Positions 17,032 to 28,712 of a stretch of DNA of 64,000 bases are shown here, in pieces (position 1 is the stretch's first letter; the number at the start of each line of letters is the position of its first letter). Origin of the DNA: Pandoraea cepalis (GTDB lineage: Bacteria > Pseudomonadota > Gammaproteobacteria > Burkholderiales > Burkholderiaceae); assembly GCF_902459665.1 (NCBI RefSeq), contig NZ_CABPSL010000016.1:62001-126000 (forward strand), given 5' to 3'. Under the pieces are notes generated by a model, which worked only from the letters and a program-made list of their open reading frames with translations, was not told the DNA's origin and searched no databases. The position numbers and the translations under genes are program-made.

Positions 17032-17229
17032 TTAGCAACATCTCCCGAGTGCCGGGCGGCCGGGCTTGCGGGACCGGCATCTTGCCATGAAACGGCGCCG
17101 CGCGACAGCGCTGATGGTGCGTCGAGGGGGAGCGCTGCGTCACATTGGCGTATCCTGTCGCGACGGCGAACCGGAACGACAGATTCCGGCGCACGCCACT
17201 TCTGAACGTCGATGAAGGAGATACCGACG

Positions 17230-18192
17230 ATGACATTCCCAGGCGCCGACGGCGCACCGGCGTCAGCCGGTTCGTCAGGCCCGACACCGCTCACGCTCAC
17301 CCCCGGCAAACCGATCCGCCTCGCGGCGGGCGCGCTCGTGGCCGAGGTTCAACCGGGCTGCGGGGCGCGGCTCGCACGACTGGCTCGGCGCGACACGCAC
17401 GGTGACGTTTTCGACTACCTTGTGCCGCTCGGCAACGACCCGTTCTCGTCGGACGAATGGCCGAAGGCCGGCGCCTTTCCGATGCTGCCGTATACCAACA
17501 TGCTGCGCGACGACACGCTGCACTGGCGCGAGCGCGCGATCGTCGCTCGCGAGACGCCGGCCGCATCGAGTTCGCTGCACGGCTGGGGGCTGCGTCGCGC
17601 GTGGGATGTCGTCGACGAGAGCCCGCACTGTTGCGTGCTCCAACTCGACAGTCCCGCGCAACCCGAATGGCCGTGGCACTACCAGGCGTATCTCTCGGTG
17701 ACGCTCGACGCACTCGGCGTCGACATGCAACTGTCGATCACCAATCTCTCGACGCAGGACATGCCCGCCGGGCTCGGGCTACATCCCTACTTTCAGTGGC
17801 CTGCCGGCTCGCGCCTGACGTTCGAAGCGGAGGCGATCTGGCGTTCGCCGTCGGAGGACATCCGATGGCCGAGCGAGCAACGCGTGCACGTCGGCGAGAT
17901 CGAGGTCGTGTCTGTCGGCGGCGGACTCGATACCGAGGGGCGGTCCACCTGGTTCGCCGAAGCGCCGGTCGAGTCGGGGCGATTCGACGCGCGCCTCGAC
18001 TACGCCGGCGGCCTGCGCTCGGCCACGGTGCGCAGCAGCGACGCCAGCTGGCTCGTGGTGCACTCTCCCGCCGGACGCCCCTACCTCTGCCTGGAACCGT
18101 CGACGCATCGGGTCGGCGCGTTCGACGACGATCACGTAGTCGTGGCGCACGGGGAAACGCTCGATCTGTCGATGCGTATCGATCTGGCCTGA
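17230..18192 (+). CDS. Aldose 1-epimerase family protein
   Basis: A galactose-mutarotase-like protein of 320 residues that would interconvert alpha and beta anomers of a sugar, or bind a hexose-phosphate. Visible family features are FPMLPYTNMLRDDTLHW near the N-terminal sugar site, SSSLHGWGLRRAW with the first catalytic histidine, GLGLHPYFQW with the second histidine, and a late PYLCLEPST with the conserved glutamate. The ATG at 17230 is preferred to that at 17212 because AAGGAG sits at 17215-17220 with 9-base spacing. It is single, plus-strand, and lies between nrdB and nrdA, converging on nrdA. The natural sugar is not evident. Confidence 0.88.
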   Translation: MTFPGADGAPASAGSSGPTPLTLTPGKPIRLAAGALVAEVQPGCGARLARLARRDTHGDVFDYLVPLGNDPFSSDEWPKAGAFPMLPYTNMLRDDTLHWRERAIVARETPAASSSLHGWGLRRAWDVVDESPHCCVLQLDSPAQPEWPWHYQAYLSVTLDALGVDMQLSITNLSTQDMPAGLGLHPYFQWPAGSRLTFEAEAIWRSPSEDIRWPSEQRVHVGEIEVVSVGGGLDTEGRSTWFAEAPVESGRFDARLDYAGGLRSATVRSSDASWLVVHSPAGRPYLCLEPSTHRVGAFDDDHVVVAHGETLDLSMRIDLA

Positions 18193-18197
18193 GGACT

Positions 18198-18217
18198 AGG
18201 CGACAGGCGTGTCGCCT
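18198..18217. terminator. Hairpin between convergent epimerase and nrdA genes
   Basis: AGGCGACA at 18198-18205 pairs with TGTCGCCT at 18210-18217 around a 4-base loop. It lies between the two stop codons. Neither side has a U-tract, so termination strength is uncertain. Confidence 0.45.
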
Positions 18218-18254
18218 CAACATCTCGGCCCCCAATCTCACCGCAAGCGCAAGC

Positions 18255-21209
<2,955 letters not shown>

Positions 21210-21446
21210 GTAAAAACTCCCGTTCCAATGAGATGGTGCTGTTAGCGCGTTCTTACCAGGTTACGGCCGGCAAAAATGCGCCCTAGGGACGCCGATGGAG
21301 CGAAGTGCTGGATACCGCACGACCGACGGACGGCCAAGGGTTCAGGTGTCCGCTGCACGGCTTTGCTGCTGTGCCGCCCCGCAAAAACGCCGCAGGAAAA
21401 GCACGGTATTGATGGCGATTGCATCCTGTGCCGAACCTGACATCAA

Positions 21447-21462
21447 CCACTAGATGTAGTGG
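21447..21462. promoter_or_regulatory. NrdR box 1 upstream of nrdA
   Basis: CCACTAGATGTAGTGG, an NrdR-type dyad with perfectly complementary CCACTA and TAGTGG arms, extended by one further A/T pair. It is centred 31 bases from box 2, the same spacing as at nrdB. Confidence 0.85.
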
Positions 21463-21477
21463 TCGGCACCGGAATTT

Positions 21478-21493
21478 TCACTAAGTATAGTGG
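21478..21493. promoter_or_regulatory. NrdR box 2 upstream of nrdA
   Basis: TCACTAAGTATAGTGG, the second NrdR dyad of the nrdA pair, with CACTA and TAGTG arms intact. Confidence 0.85.
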
Positions 21494-21583
21494 AGATGAC
21501 GCACTCCGCAAACCCAAAAATTTCTCTCGCCGGGAAGGCCCGTGGCATCGCCGTGTCAAGCAAAACCTGTCCCCGGATGGGGA

Positions 21584-22183
21584 TTAGTCGGCCGGCTGAA
21601 ACGGCAATGTCTGGGGGCTCAGCGCCGCCATCCGACGCAATCGCGGCCACTCGAAGTACGGTCCCGGATCCGTCTTGCGTCCCGGTGCGATATCGGCATG
21701 TCCGACCACCGCTTGAATCGGATAATGCTCACGCAACGTTCGCGTGAGCGCCGCCAGCGTGACGTACTGCGCTGCCGCATAGGGCACGTCGTCGGTGCCC
21801 TCGAGCTCCACGCCGATCGAAAAATCGTTGCACCGCGTTCGCCCTTCGAACGACGACGCCCCCGCGTGCCAGGCCCGCGCGTTGCACGACACGAACTGCT
21901 GCAACGCACCATCACGTCGTACCAGGAAGTGCGACGAGACCCGCACACCGCGGATCTCATCGAAGAAGGGATGCGCATCGTGATCGAGCCGGTTCTGGAA
22001 GAACGCGGCGATCTCGCCGCCCCCGAATTGTCCTGGCGGCAACGAAATGTTGTGCACCACGAGCAGGTCGGTCGGCGTGCCCGCCGGACGCCCATCGAAG
22101 TTGGGTGACGGCAGTCGCTCGGCTTCGCGTATCCAGCCGTCGGCATCGAGCGTGAGCATCGGGACATGGGTCGGCGCGCTCAT
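21584..22183 (-). CDS. ampD: 1,6-anhydro-N-acetylmuramyl-L-alanine amidase
   Basis: A cytoplasmic zinc amidase that splits the peptide from anhydro-muropeptides during cell-wall recycling, feeding tripeptide to Mpl. The 199-residue protein carries the zinc ligands His44 (VVHNISLPP), His162 and Asp172 (GHADIAPGRKTDPGPYF), with Glu126 in GVELEGTDD near the active site. The length and the absence of a signal peptide match AmpD and not the periplasmic AmiD type. In related bacteria loss of AmpD derepresses AmpC-type beta-lactamase through LysR-type AmpR; no such genes are in this window. Confidence 0.95.
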   Translation of the reverse strand: MSAPTHVPMLTLDADGWIREAERLPSPNFDGRPAGTPTDLLVVHNISLPPGQFGGGEIAAFFQNRLDHDAHPFFDEIRGVRVSSHFLVRRDGALQQFVSCNARAWHAGASSFEGRTRCNDFSIGVELEGTDDVPYAAAQYVTLAALTRTLREHYPIQAVVGHADIAPGRKTDPGPYFEWPRLRRMAALSPQTLPFQPAD

Positions 22184-22643
22184 GCGTCACCTCGCCGCAG
22201 CAAGGCACGCGTCGTGACGCGATGACACGACCGGAGCGCAGTGTTGGCGCACGCGAATGACTGGGACATGACGGGCACAGCGGGCTCCCGTAGAGCGAGG
22301 GGCGCCATTGTAGCCCACTTGGCGTGACGCCGTCGGCGGCATGCCCGGCGCGGGCAACGCTCAGCCCGTTCACGGGTGGGCGGCGCTTCGTCAACCGTCG
22401 TCATGCGGTGAAAGGGGATGCCCAATGAAGAAGCCTCCCGCCTTGCCTGGCCGAGAGGCTTCTGTAGGCGTGACCACGCCCAGGGATGATGTCGCTCGCG
22501 TGTCGATCGACACGCTCACCATCCCGCGCCGCTCACAGGTGCGACGCTTTGGACCGTTTCCGGCCGGTGACACTGATCGTCTTCGCCAACGCTGTCATCG
22601 CTTTCGATACGGTGCCCTCGCTTATTGCCATGATCGCCATCGA
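22184..22643. other. 460-base gap between ampD and the DUF1269 gene
   Basis: No supportable gene; open frames here lack ribosome sites and homology character. It contains the hairpin at 22430-22462. Otherwise I see only GC-rich sequence and no clear promoter for ampD. Confidence 0.55.
22430..22462 (-). terminator. Possible terminator of the DUF1269 gene
   Basis: GAAGCCTC at 22430-22437 pairs with GAGGCTTC at 22455-22462, with a short inner GCC/GGC pairing. The minus-strand continuation TTCATT is only weakly U-rich, and it lies about 180 bases after the stop. Confidence 0.4.
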
Positions 22644-23162
22644 TCAAGGAAAGGCAGGAATGGCGGATTCCACCCCTTCCATGTGCGCTTCGGGGTGATG
22701 GGCCTTGAGCATCTCGCGAATCTCATCGACGCGACCGTCGCGCACATCCACCATCAGCAGAATCATGCCGCGCTCGAGCGGCTCACGAAACGTCTTGAGT
22801 CGCGAGTTCGGCACCGAAACGCCGATCATGCTCGACACCCAGGCGCCAAAGAGCGCACCGAGCGGTGCCGTCACAATCATCAACTCCCACTGGGGACGTG
22901 TGCCCACGATGGGGAAAAACGCGGCGACTGCACCGACTGCCAGACCACAGAACCCGCCGATGACGAGCCCGGCTTCGGCGCCGTGCACGATATCGGAAGT
23001 CTGTAGCAGGTTAGCCTCGTGCAGTCCCTCCAGGTCCATTTCGTCACGTGCCATAAAGTGGATGTGACGCTCCTCCACCCGGGCGAGCAGTAAATCGCTC
23101 ATCGTGCGCTGGGCACTCGCCAGATCGGGAAGCAGAAAATACATCCGTCTGCGCATTAGCAT
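22644..23162 (-). CDS. DUF1269-family membrane protein
   Basis: Function unknown. The 172-residue protein has a soluble N-terminal part starting MLMRRRMYFLLPDLASAQRTM. Two predicted membrane helices with small residues follow at about residues 65-110 (GLVIGGFCGLAVGAVAAFFP, then APLGALFGAWVSSMIGV). The cytoplasmic C-terminal domain includes ERGMILLMVDVRDGRVDEI. The glycine-rich helical hairpin is typical of DUF1269/Gly-zipper stress proteins. The ATG at 23160-23162 has an excellent ribosome site AGGAGG with 7-base spacing. It is downstream of a PP0621-like gene on the same strand with a 172-base gap. Confidence 0.82.
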   Translation of the reverse strand: MLMRRRMYFLLPDLASAQRTMSDLLLARVEERHIHFMARDEMDLEGLHEANLLQTSDIVHGAEAGLVIGGFCGLAVGAVAAFFPIVGTRPQWELMIVTAPLGALFGAWVSSMIGVSVPNSRLKTFREPLERGMILLMVDVRDGRVDEIREMLKAHHPEAHMEGVESAIPAFP

Positions 23163-23334
23163 ATTGCGCCCTCCTGTCGTCGCGCCCCTCGATGATTATT
23201 CTATTTGTGAGCGGGGCCGGTTACTGTGTTTTAGTGCATGCAGCAGGCATGCGCAAGCCGGCACGTACAAGTGCCACGGCGCGAAGGACGGGAGAACGGG
23301 ATCATCGCTGCGCAGCGTGGCCGCGCAGCGCGAC

Positions 23335-23613
23335 TCAGATGCGGTGTTCGCGCATCCGATAGGCGTCGCGGTGTTCACCGCTGCAAAAATGCTGGCCGCC
23401 CGCGCCAGCGACGGATTCACTCTCGGGAAGGTAGGTATCGCACTCGCTGCATCGCACCATGCGCTCGGCGGGCGGCAGCGCCTGACGCGCCGACGTGCGC
23501 GCATCGTTTGCGCCTGGCGGGCGCATGCGCTCGGTATTGCGCTTGCGCTCGTTGCTTCGCATCCACCACGTGCCAACGATCAGGAGCACCAGTAACAACA
23601 GGATATTGCGCAT
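23335..23613 (-). CDS. PP0621-family small membrane-anchored zinc-ribbon-like protein
   Basis: A 92-residue protein with an N-terminal hydrophobic anchor, MRNILLLLVLLIVGTWW. A basic linker and a small cysteine motif, CSECDTYLPES followed by HFCSGEHRDAY, come next and could bind a metal. It fits the PP0621 family, whose function I do not know. GGAG lies 11 bases before the ATG. It starts 6 bases after the stop of the upstream CcsA-like gene, so the two are almost certainly co-transcribed. Confidence 0.8.
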   Translation of the reverse strand: MRNILLLLVLLIVGTWWMRSNERKRNTERMRPPGANDARTSARQALPPAERMVRCSECDTYLPESESVAGAGGQHFCSGEHRDAYRMREHRI

Positions 23614-23619
23614 CGCGCT

Positions 23620-24504
23620 TCAAGTCTCCGTCATGCGATGCAGCACCACCTCAAGCACGAAGCGAGAACCGACATACGCCAACAACAGCGCCACGAACGA
23701 CGCCAGAACCCAACGCAGCGCGACCTTGCCGCGCCACCCATAAAAATGCCGTCCCAGCAGCACCGCGCCGAACATCAGCCACGACACCCCCGCGAACACG
23801 GTCTTGTGATCGATGCGCACCGCGCGCCCGAACAGCGCCTCGGAGAACATCACGCCGGAGATCAACGTCAGGGTCAGCAGCACGAACCCGGCGCCGATCA
23901 GCCGGAACAACAACTTTTCCATCGTGAGCAGCGGCGGCAGCGTCTCAAGCCAGTGCGCCAGCCAGCCGGTCGTCTCGCCGCGTCGCGACGGATGCAGTTG
24001 CCGCTCGGCGTAGAGCATCAGCAGTGCGTGCAGCGCCGCCAGCGCGAACAGCCCGTAGGCCATGTTGGCGATGATGAAGTGCGCCTTGAAAATCGGTTCC
24101 GCCGCGAAGCCGAGAATGCGTACATCCGGAAAAATCATCGGCAGCACACAGGTCACCGCGGCCACGGGGGTGACCATCAGCCGCAGGCTGTCCAGCGGAA
24201 AGAAGAAACTCTCGATCCAGTAGATGCCGACCGAGAGCCACAGCATGGCCGAGAGCATGTACGCGAAACCGAAGTGCATACTGTCCGAGCGGAAGATCGT
24301 TTGATGCAGCAACACCCCGTGCAGCACGAGCGTGACGAACAGCGAAAGCTGCATCGGCCAGCGCGACGGCGTGCCCGCGACCGGCGCAGGCGCGACCTGC
24401 CCGCCCGCCAGTGCGAGCGCAGCGTTGCGTCGGTATCCTTGCCACGAACAAACCGCCAATCCGGCATAGAGGATGGCGGTCAGCGCATACAGTAAAATAG
24501 TCAT
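23620..24504 (-). CDS. CcsA/YpjD-family inner-membrane protein
   Basis: A polytopic inner-membrane protein of 294 residues with about eight hydrophobic helices. It belongs to the cytochrome c assembly (CcsA/CcmC-like) fold, with conserved residues in ESFFFPLDSLRL, AHFIIANMAYGLF, and RIDHKTVFAGVSWLMFG where the histidine is the family's haem-side ligand. Homologues such as E. coli YpjD are not shown to assemble cytochromes; true CcsA would come with a ResB partner, and none is here. It is divergent from ffh (113 bases between the starts), a pairing seen in many proteobacteria. Confidence 0.85.
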   Translation of the reverse strand: MTILLYALTAILYAGLAVCSWQGYRRNAALALAGGQVAPAPVAGTPSRWPMQLSLFVTLVLHGVLLHQTIFRSDSMHFGFAYMLSAMLWLSVGIYWIESFFFPLDSLRLMVTPVAAVTCVLPMIFPDVRILGFAAEPIFKAHFIIANMAYGLFALAALHALLMLYAERQLHPSRRGETTGWLAHWLETLPPLLTMEKLLFRLIGAGFVLLTLTLISGVMFSEALFGRAVRIDHKTVFAGVSWLMFGAVLLGRHFYGWRGKVALRWVLASFVALLLAYVGSRFVLEVVLHRMTET

Positions 24505-24617
24505 GTTTGAAGTTTACACCAGCCCATGACGGGCGCGCTGCCGTCCCCGCCACCGCCCCCTCCGGGGCCGAACGGCAGGGCGAACGGGGCCGCTGCAGGT
24601 CTTACAGGATACGTTTC

Positions 24618-25982
24618 ATGCTCGACAATCTCACTACGCGCCTCGCCAAGGTCGTCAAGACGCTGCGCGGCGAAGCCCGCCTGACCGAGGCCAACACGCA
24701 GGAAATGCTGCGTGAAGTGCGTCTCGCGCTGCTCGAGGCCGACGTCGCCCTGCCCGTGGTGCGCGATTTCGTCGCCAAGGTCAAGGAAAAGGCGCTCGGC
24801 GAGGAAGTCATTTCCAGCCTCTCGCCGGGCCAGGCGCTTGTCGGCGTGGTGCAACGCGAACTGACCGCGCTCATGGGCGGCGACTACGAAGGCCGCGCCG
24901 CCGAACTCAATCTCGCGACCACGCCGCCCGCCATCATCCTGATGGCCGGTCTGCAGGGCGCCGGCAAGACCACCACCGTCGGCAAGCTCGCCAAGCTGCT
25001 GCGCGCGCAGAAAAAGAAGGTCCTTACGGTCTCCACCGACGTCTATCGCCCCGCCGCGATTGCCCAGTTGGAAACGGTGACGAAGCAGGTCGACGCCGAC
25101 TTCTTCCCGTCGCAACCCGATCAGAAGCCGGTGGACATCGCCCGTGCGGCCGTCGACTGGGCGCGACGCCATCACCATGACGTGCTGCTCGTCGACACGG
25201 CCGGCCGTCTGGGCATCGACGAAGCGATGATGCAGGAAATCAGCGCCCTGCATGCCGAGCTCAAACCGATCGAAACGCTGTTCGTCGTCGACGCCATGCT
25301 CGGCCAGGACGCCGTCAACACGGCCCGCGCCTTCAACGACGCGCTGCCGCTCACCGGCGTGGTGCTCACCAAACTCGACGGCGACTCGCGCGGCGGCGCG
25401 GCGCTGTCGGTGCGTCACATCACCGGCAAGCCGATCAAGTTCGTCGGTGTGGGCGAAAAACTCGACGGCCTTGAGGTCTTCTACCCGGATCGCATGGCGA
25501 ACCGGATTCTCGGCATGGGCGACATTCTCGCGCTCGTCGAGGAAGCGCAACGCGGCGTCGACGTTCAGGCCGCGCAAAAGCTCGCCGAGAAGGTCAAGAA
25601 GGGCGGTGACTTCGACCTGAACGACTTCAAGGCGCAAATCGGCCAGATGAAGAACATGGGGGGCCTGTCGTCGCTCATGGACAAGCTCCCCGCGCAATTC
25701 CAGGCCGCCGCCAGCCAGACCAATATGGATCAGGCCGAGAAGCAGGTGCGCCGCATGGAGGGCATCATCAACGCGATGACGCCGTCCGAGCGCGCCAAGC
25801 CGGAATTGATCAAGGCGAGCCGCAAGCGCCGCATCGCCGCCGGTGCGGGCGTTCAGGTGCAGGAGGTCAATCGCATGCTCAATCAGTACGACCAGATGCG
25901 CACCATGATGAAGAAGCTCAAGGGCGGCGGCATGATGAAGATGATGCGCAGCATGAAAGGCATGATGCCCGGTATGCGCTGA
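24618..25982 (+). CDS. ffh: Signal recognition particle protein Ffh
   Basis: The GTPase protein of the bacterial signal recognition particle; with 4.5S RNA it binds signal sequences on ribosomes and targets them through FtsY to the membrane. At 454 residues it is full length. The N domain starts MLDNLTTRLAKVVKTLRGEA. The G domain has P-loop GLQGAGKTTT at about residues 107-116, then DTAGRL and TKLDGDSRGG. The methionine-rich M domain ends MMRSMKGMMPGMR. The ATG at 24618 is chosen as the canonical start over an upstream in-frame ATG. No 4.5S RNA gene is visible in this window. Confidence 0.97.
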   Translation: MLDNLTTRLAKVVKTLRGEARLTEANTQEMLREVRLALLEADVALPVVRDFVAKVKEKALGEEVISSLSPGQALVGVVQRELTALMGGDYEGRAAELNLATTPPAIILMAGLQGAGKTTTVGKLAKLLRAQKKKVLTVSTDVYRPAAIAQLETVTKQVDADFFPSQPDQKPVDIARAAVDWARRHHHDVLLVDTAGRLGIDEAMMQEISALHAELKPIETLFVVDAMLGQDAVNTARAFNDALPLTGVVLTKLDGDSRGGAALSVRHITGKPIKFVGVGEKLDGLEVFYPDRMANRILGMGDILALVEEAQRGVDVQAAQKLAEKVKKGGDFDLNDFKAQIGQMKNMGGLSSLMDKLPAQFQAAASQTNMDQAEKQVRRMEGIINAMTPSERAKPELIKASRKRRIAAGAGVQVQEVNRMLNQYDQMRTMMKKLKGGGMMKMMRSMKGMMPGMR

Positions 25983-26091
25983 ACGGATCCGATGCCCGGT
26001 TGCCCCCCGTCACGCGGGCGGGCATTCCGTATATACTCCGGGCCGCACATAGCGACATCTCCCCGCAACACGTTCCCCAGGGTCGCCCCAT

Positions 26092-26640
26092 ATGAACCGC
26101 GAAGAAGCCCTCGAAGTTTTCCGTAATTCCGAAGAGATCGTCTCGGCCGACGAGGTGAGCCAATCCGTCGACACGATGGCCAAGGCCATCAAGGCGGCCG
26201 TTGGCGACGAATTCCCGATGGTGCTCTCGGTCATGGGCGGTGCGGCCGTCTTCACCGGCATGCTGCTGCCGCGCCTGGACTTCCCGCTGGAGTTCGACTA
26301 CATCCACCTCTCGCGCTACAACAACACCACGACAGGCGGCGCGATGCAATGGCGCGTGGCGCCGCGCGACTCGGTGCGCGATCGCGTGGTGCTCGTGCTC
26401 GACGACATTCTCGACGAAGGCGCCACCATGGCAGCGATTCGCGATCGGATCCTGGAGATGGGCGCCTCGAAGTTCTACAGCGCCGTGCTGTGCGAGAAGA
26501 TCCTGACGAAGGACAAGCCCTCGCATCCGGATTTCTGTGGCTTTACGGTGCCAGACCGCTACGTCTTTGGCTGCGGCATGGATGCCAAGGGCTACTGGCG
26601 CAACCTGCCGGCGATCCGCGCCTTGACCACGCCGCGCTGA
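26092..26640 (+). CDS. hpt: Hypoxanthine-guanine phosphoribosyltransferase family protein
   Basis: A purine-salvage enzyme that joins hypoxanthine or guanine to PRPP. The 182-residue protein carries the PRPP-binding signature VVLVLDDILDEGATM with its adjacent acidic pair, the flexible loop region HLSRYNNTT, and the base-stacking C-terminal part DFCGFTVPDRYVFGCGMD. The gene starts 110 bases after ffh, with a possible -10 (TATACT at 26032-26037). A strong terminator follows. Hypoxanthine versus xanthine/guanine preference is not readable from sequence. Confidence 0.9.
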   Translation: MNREEALEVFRNSEEIVSADEVSQSVDTMAKAIKAAVGDEFPMVLSVMGGAAVFTGMLLPRLDFPLEFDYIHLSRYNNTTTGGAMQWRVAPRDSVRDRVVLVLDDILDEGATMAAIRDRILEMGASKFYSAVLCEKILTKDKPSHPDFCGFTVPDRYVFGCGMDAKGYWRNLPAIRALTTPR

Positions 26641-26684
26641 ACGCCGCCAGCGGGACAACGTTCCGTATCCACCATGCGACAAAG

Positions 26685-26715
26685 CGACAAAGGGGCCTGC
26701 GAGGCCCCTTTGTCG
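26685..26715. terminator. Bidirectional terminator between hpt and proS
   Basis: A perfect 14-bp stem, CGACAAAGGGGCCT at 26685-26698 with its complement at 26702-26715, around a 3-base loop. It lies between convergent genes with T-rich continuations on both strands, so it can close both. Confidence 0.85.
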
Positions 26716-26759
26716 TTTGGGTGCGCCGGCGAGCCCTCGCCCACCGGCATGACACCTGA

Positions 26760-28499
26760 TCAGATCGCCTTGGCGGCGCGCACCTTATCGACGACGACAT
26801 CCGCCACGGCGGCGACGTCGAGCAACTGCGCTTGTGCGTCGCGGCGGCCCTGATACTCGAGCTTGCCTTCCTTCAGCCCCCGGTCACCGATCACCACGCG
26901 ATGCGGCACGCCGATCAGCTCCCAATCCGCGAACATCACGCCGGGACGCTCACCACGGTCGTCGAGAATCACGTCGACGCCCGCAGCCACCAGGTCGTCA
27001 TAGAGCTTATCGGCCGTCGCACGCACGGCGTCGCTGCGGTCATAGCCCATCGGGCACAGCACGACTTCGAACGGCGCAATCGATTCCGGCCAGATGATGC
27101 CGCGATCGTCGAAGTTCTGTTCGATGGCCGCGCCAAGAATTCGCGTGATGCCAATGCCATAGCAGCCCATTTCCATCGGCGCAGGCTTGCCGGTCTCGTC
27201 GAGGAAGGTGGCATTCATGGCATCCGAATACTTGGTCCCCAACTGGAACACGTGCCCCACTTCGATGCCACGGCACAGGGCAATCTCGCCCTTGCCATCC
27301 GGCGACATGTCGCCAGGCACGACGTTGCGCAGATCGGCCACGACTTCCGGCTCGGGCAGATCGCGCCCCCAGTTCACACCGGTGATATGGAAGTCGACCT
27401 CGTTCGCGCCAACCACGAAGTCGCTCATCTTTGCGACCGTGCGATCGACCACGAGCTTGACCGGCTGCTTCGTACCGATGGGGCCCAGGTAGCCCGGCGG
27501 TGTGCCGAACCGATCGACGATCTCGGCCTCGCTCGCGAAGCGGAAGCCCGCCAGTCCCGGCACCTTGCTCGCCTTGATCTCGTTCAGTTCGTGATCGCCG
27601 CGCAGCAACAGCAGCCAGACCGTCGTGCCGGCCTCTTCGCTGTCGGTGGCAAGCACAATCGACTTGACCGTGCGCGCCAGCGGGATCGAGAGCAGTTCCG
27701 CGACGGCTTCGCACTTGGCCTTGCCCGGTGTGGCCGTCTTGGCCAGCGCCTCGGCGGGCGCGGCGCGCTCGCCCTGCGGGGCAAGCGCCTCGGCCATTTC
27801 GACGTTGGCCGCATAGTCGGACGCCGGGCAGTAGGCAATGGCGTCTTCACCGGTATCGGCGATCACGTGGAATTCGTGCGAGCCGGACCCGCCAATCGAG
27901 CCGTTGTCGGCCACCACGGCGCGAAACGCCAGCCCCAGACGCGTGAAGATGCGCACATAGGCGTCGAACATCTTCTGATAGGAAACCTGCAGGCCGGCAC
28001 GGTCCTTATCGAAGGAGTAGGCGTCCTTCATGATGAACTCGCGCCCGCGCATCACGCCGAAACGCGGACGAATCTCGTCGCGGAACTTCGCCTGTACCTG
28101 ATAGAAGTTCACCGGCAGTTGGCGATAGCTCTTGATCTCGCGGCGCGCGATGTCCGTCACCACTTCCTCGTGGGTCGGACCGACGACGAAATCGCGGTCG
28201 TGGCGATCCTTCAGTCGCAGCAATTCCGGACCGTACTGCTTCCAGCGCCCCGACTCCTGCCACAGTTCGGCGGGCTGGACGGCGGGCATAAGCAGTTCAA
28301 GCGCGCCGGCACGGTTCATTTCTTCGCGGACGATGGCTTCAACCTTGCGGATCGAGCGCAGGCCGATCGGCAGGTAATCATAGATACCGCCGGCCACGCG
28401 GCGAATCATGCCGGCGCGCATCATCAGCTTGTGGCTGACGATCTCGGCGTCGGCGGGCGCTTCCTTGAGGGTGCCGATGAAGAAACGAGAGGCTTTCAT
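26760..28499 (-). CDS. proS: Prolyl-tRNA synthetase, bacterial type with editing domain
   Basis: Charges tRNA-Pro with proline. The 579-residue protein has class II motif 1 ([20 protein letters not shown]) and motif 2 ([27 protein letters not shown], split here as two pieces of one motif). A large insertion domain of about 180 residues for editing mischarged alanine follows, then motif 3 and the anticodon-binding domain near the C-terminus. This is the long bacterial ProS. A tRNA-Pro (CGG) gene is also in this window. No other gene on its strand is close, so it is probably monocistronic. Confidence 0.97.
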   Translation of the reverse strand: MKASRFFIGTLKEAPADAEIVSHKLMMRAGMIRRVAGGIYDYLPIGLRSIRKVEAIVREEMNRAGALELLMPAVQPAELWQESGRWKQYGPELLRLKDRHDRDFVVGPTHEEVVTDIARREIKSYRQLPVNFYQVQAKFRDEIRPRFGVMRGREFIMKDAYSFDKDRAGLQVSYQKMFDAYVRIFTRLGLAFRAVVADNGSIGGSGSHEFHVIADTGEDAIAYCPASDYAANVEMAEALAPQGERAAPAEALAKTATPGKAKCEAVAELLSIPLARTVKSIVLATDSEEAGTTVWLLLLRGDHELNEIKASKVPGLAGFRFASEAEIVDRFGTPPGYLGPIGTKQPVKLVVDRTVAKMSDFVVGANEVDFHITGVNWGRDLPEPEVVADLRNVVPGDMSPDGKGEIALCRGIEVGHVFQLGTKYSDAMNATFLDETGKPAPMEMGCYGIGITRILGAAIEQNFDDRGIIWPESIAPFEVVLCPMGYDRSDAVRATADKLYDDLVAAGVDVILDDRGERPGVMFADWELIGVPHRVVIGDRGLKEGKLEYQGRRDAQAQLLDVAAVADVVVDKVRAAKAI

Positions 28500-28673
28500 G
28501 CAGATTTCCGGGAAAAATGAGGGTCAACGGCGCGCACAGCGGTTCGGGGTGTTGCCGGGAACGGGGCCGGGGCACGCCCCGACGTCGCGACGGCGCCCAA
28601 GACACCCGCCGGCCGTACGCGCCGCCCCGGTCACCCGAGCCGCCGCCGGCCGCCGCGCCGGTGATTATCTGTT

Positions 28674-28679
28674 TATAAT
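28674..28679 (+). promoter_or_regulatory. Candidate -10 box for rppH
   Basis: TATAAT, a perfect -10 hexamer, sits 33 bases upstream of the rppH ATG in an AT-rich patch within otherwise GC-rich sequence. No good -35 lies 16-18 bases upstream, so only the -10 is proposed. Confidence 0.45.
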
Positions 28680-28712
28680 CGAAGCAATTTTAAAGGATTC
28701 AAGGGTGGTTGT

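Larger units (their letters stand above)
16686..17229. other. Intergenic region between nrdB and the epimerase gene
   Basis: A 544-base divergent region with no supportable gene. It holds the two NrdR boxes at 16985-17031. If the nrdB promoter overlaps them, the nrdB leader is about 300 bases long. I find no unambiguous -35/-10 pair for either neighbour. Confidence 0.6.
21210..21583. other. Intergenic region between nrdA and ampD
   Basis: A 374-base region with no supportable gene. It contains two NrdR boxes at 21447-21493 that serve nrdA, implying an nrdA leader of roughly 230 bases. The stretch next to nrdA shows no obvious terminator-like hairpin. Confidence 0.6.

Noticed and set aside
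16749-17309. Several short frames in the nrdB-epimerase gap
   Set aside because: No ribosome sites, odd composition, and they overlap the NrdR boxes.
22341-23006. A 221-codon plus-strand frame over the DUF1269 gene
   Set aside because: Antisense to a gene with an excellent AGGAGG site and membrane helices; the translation is His/Arg-rich noise.
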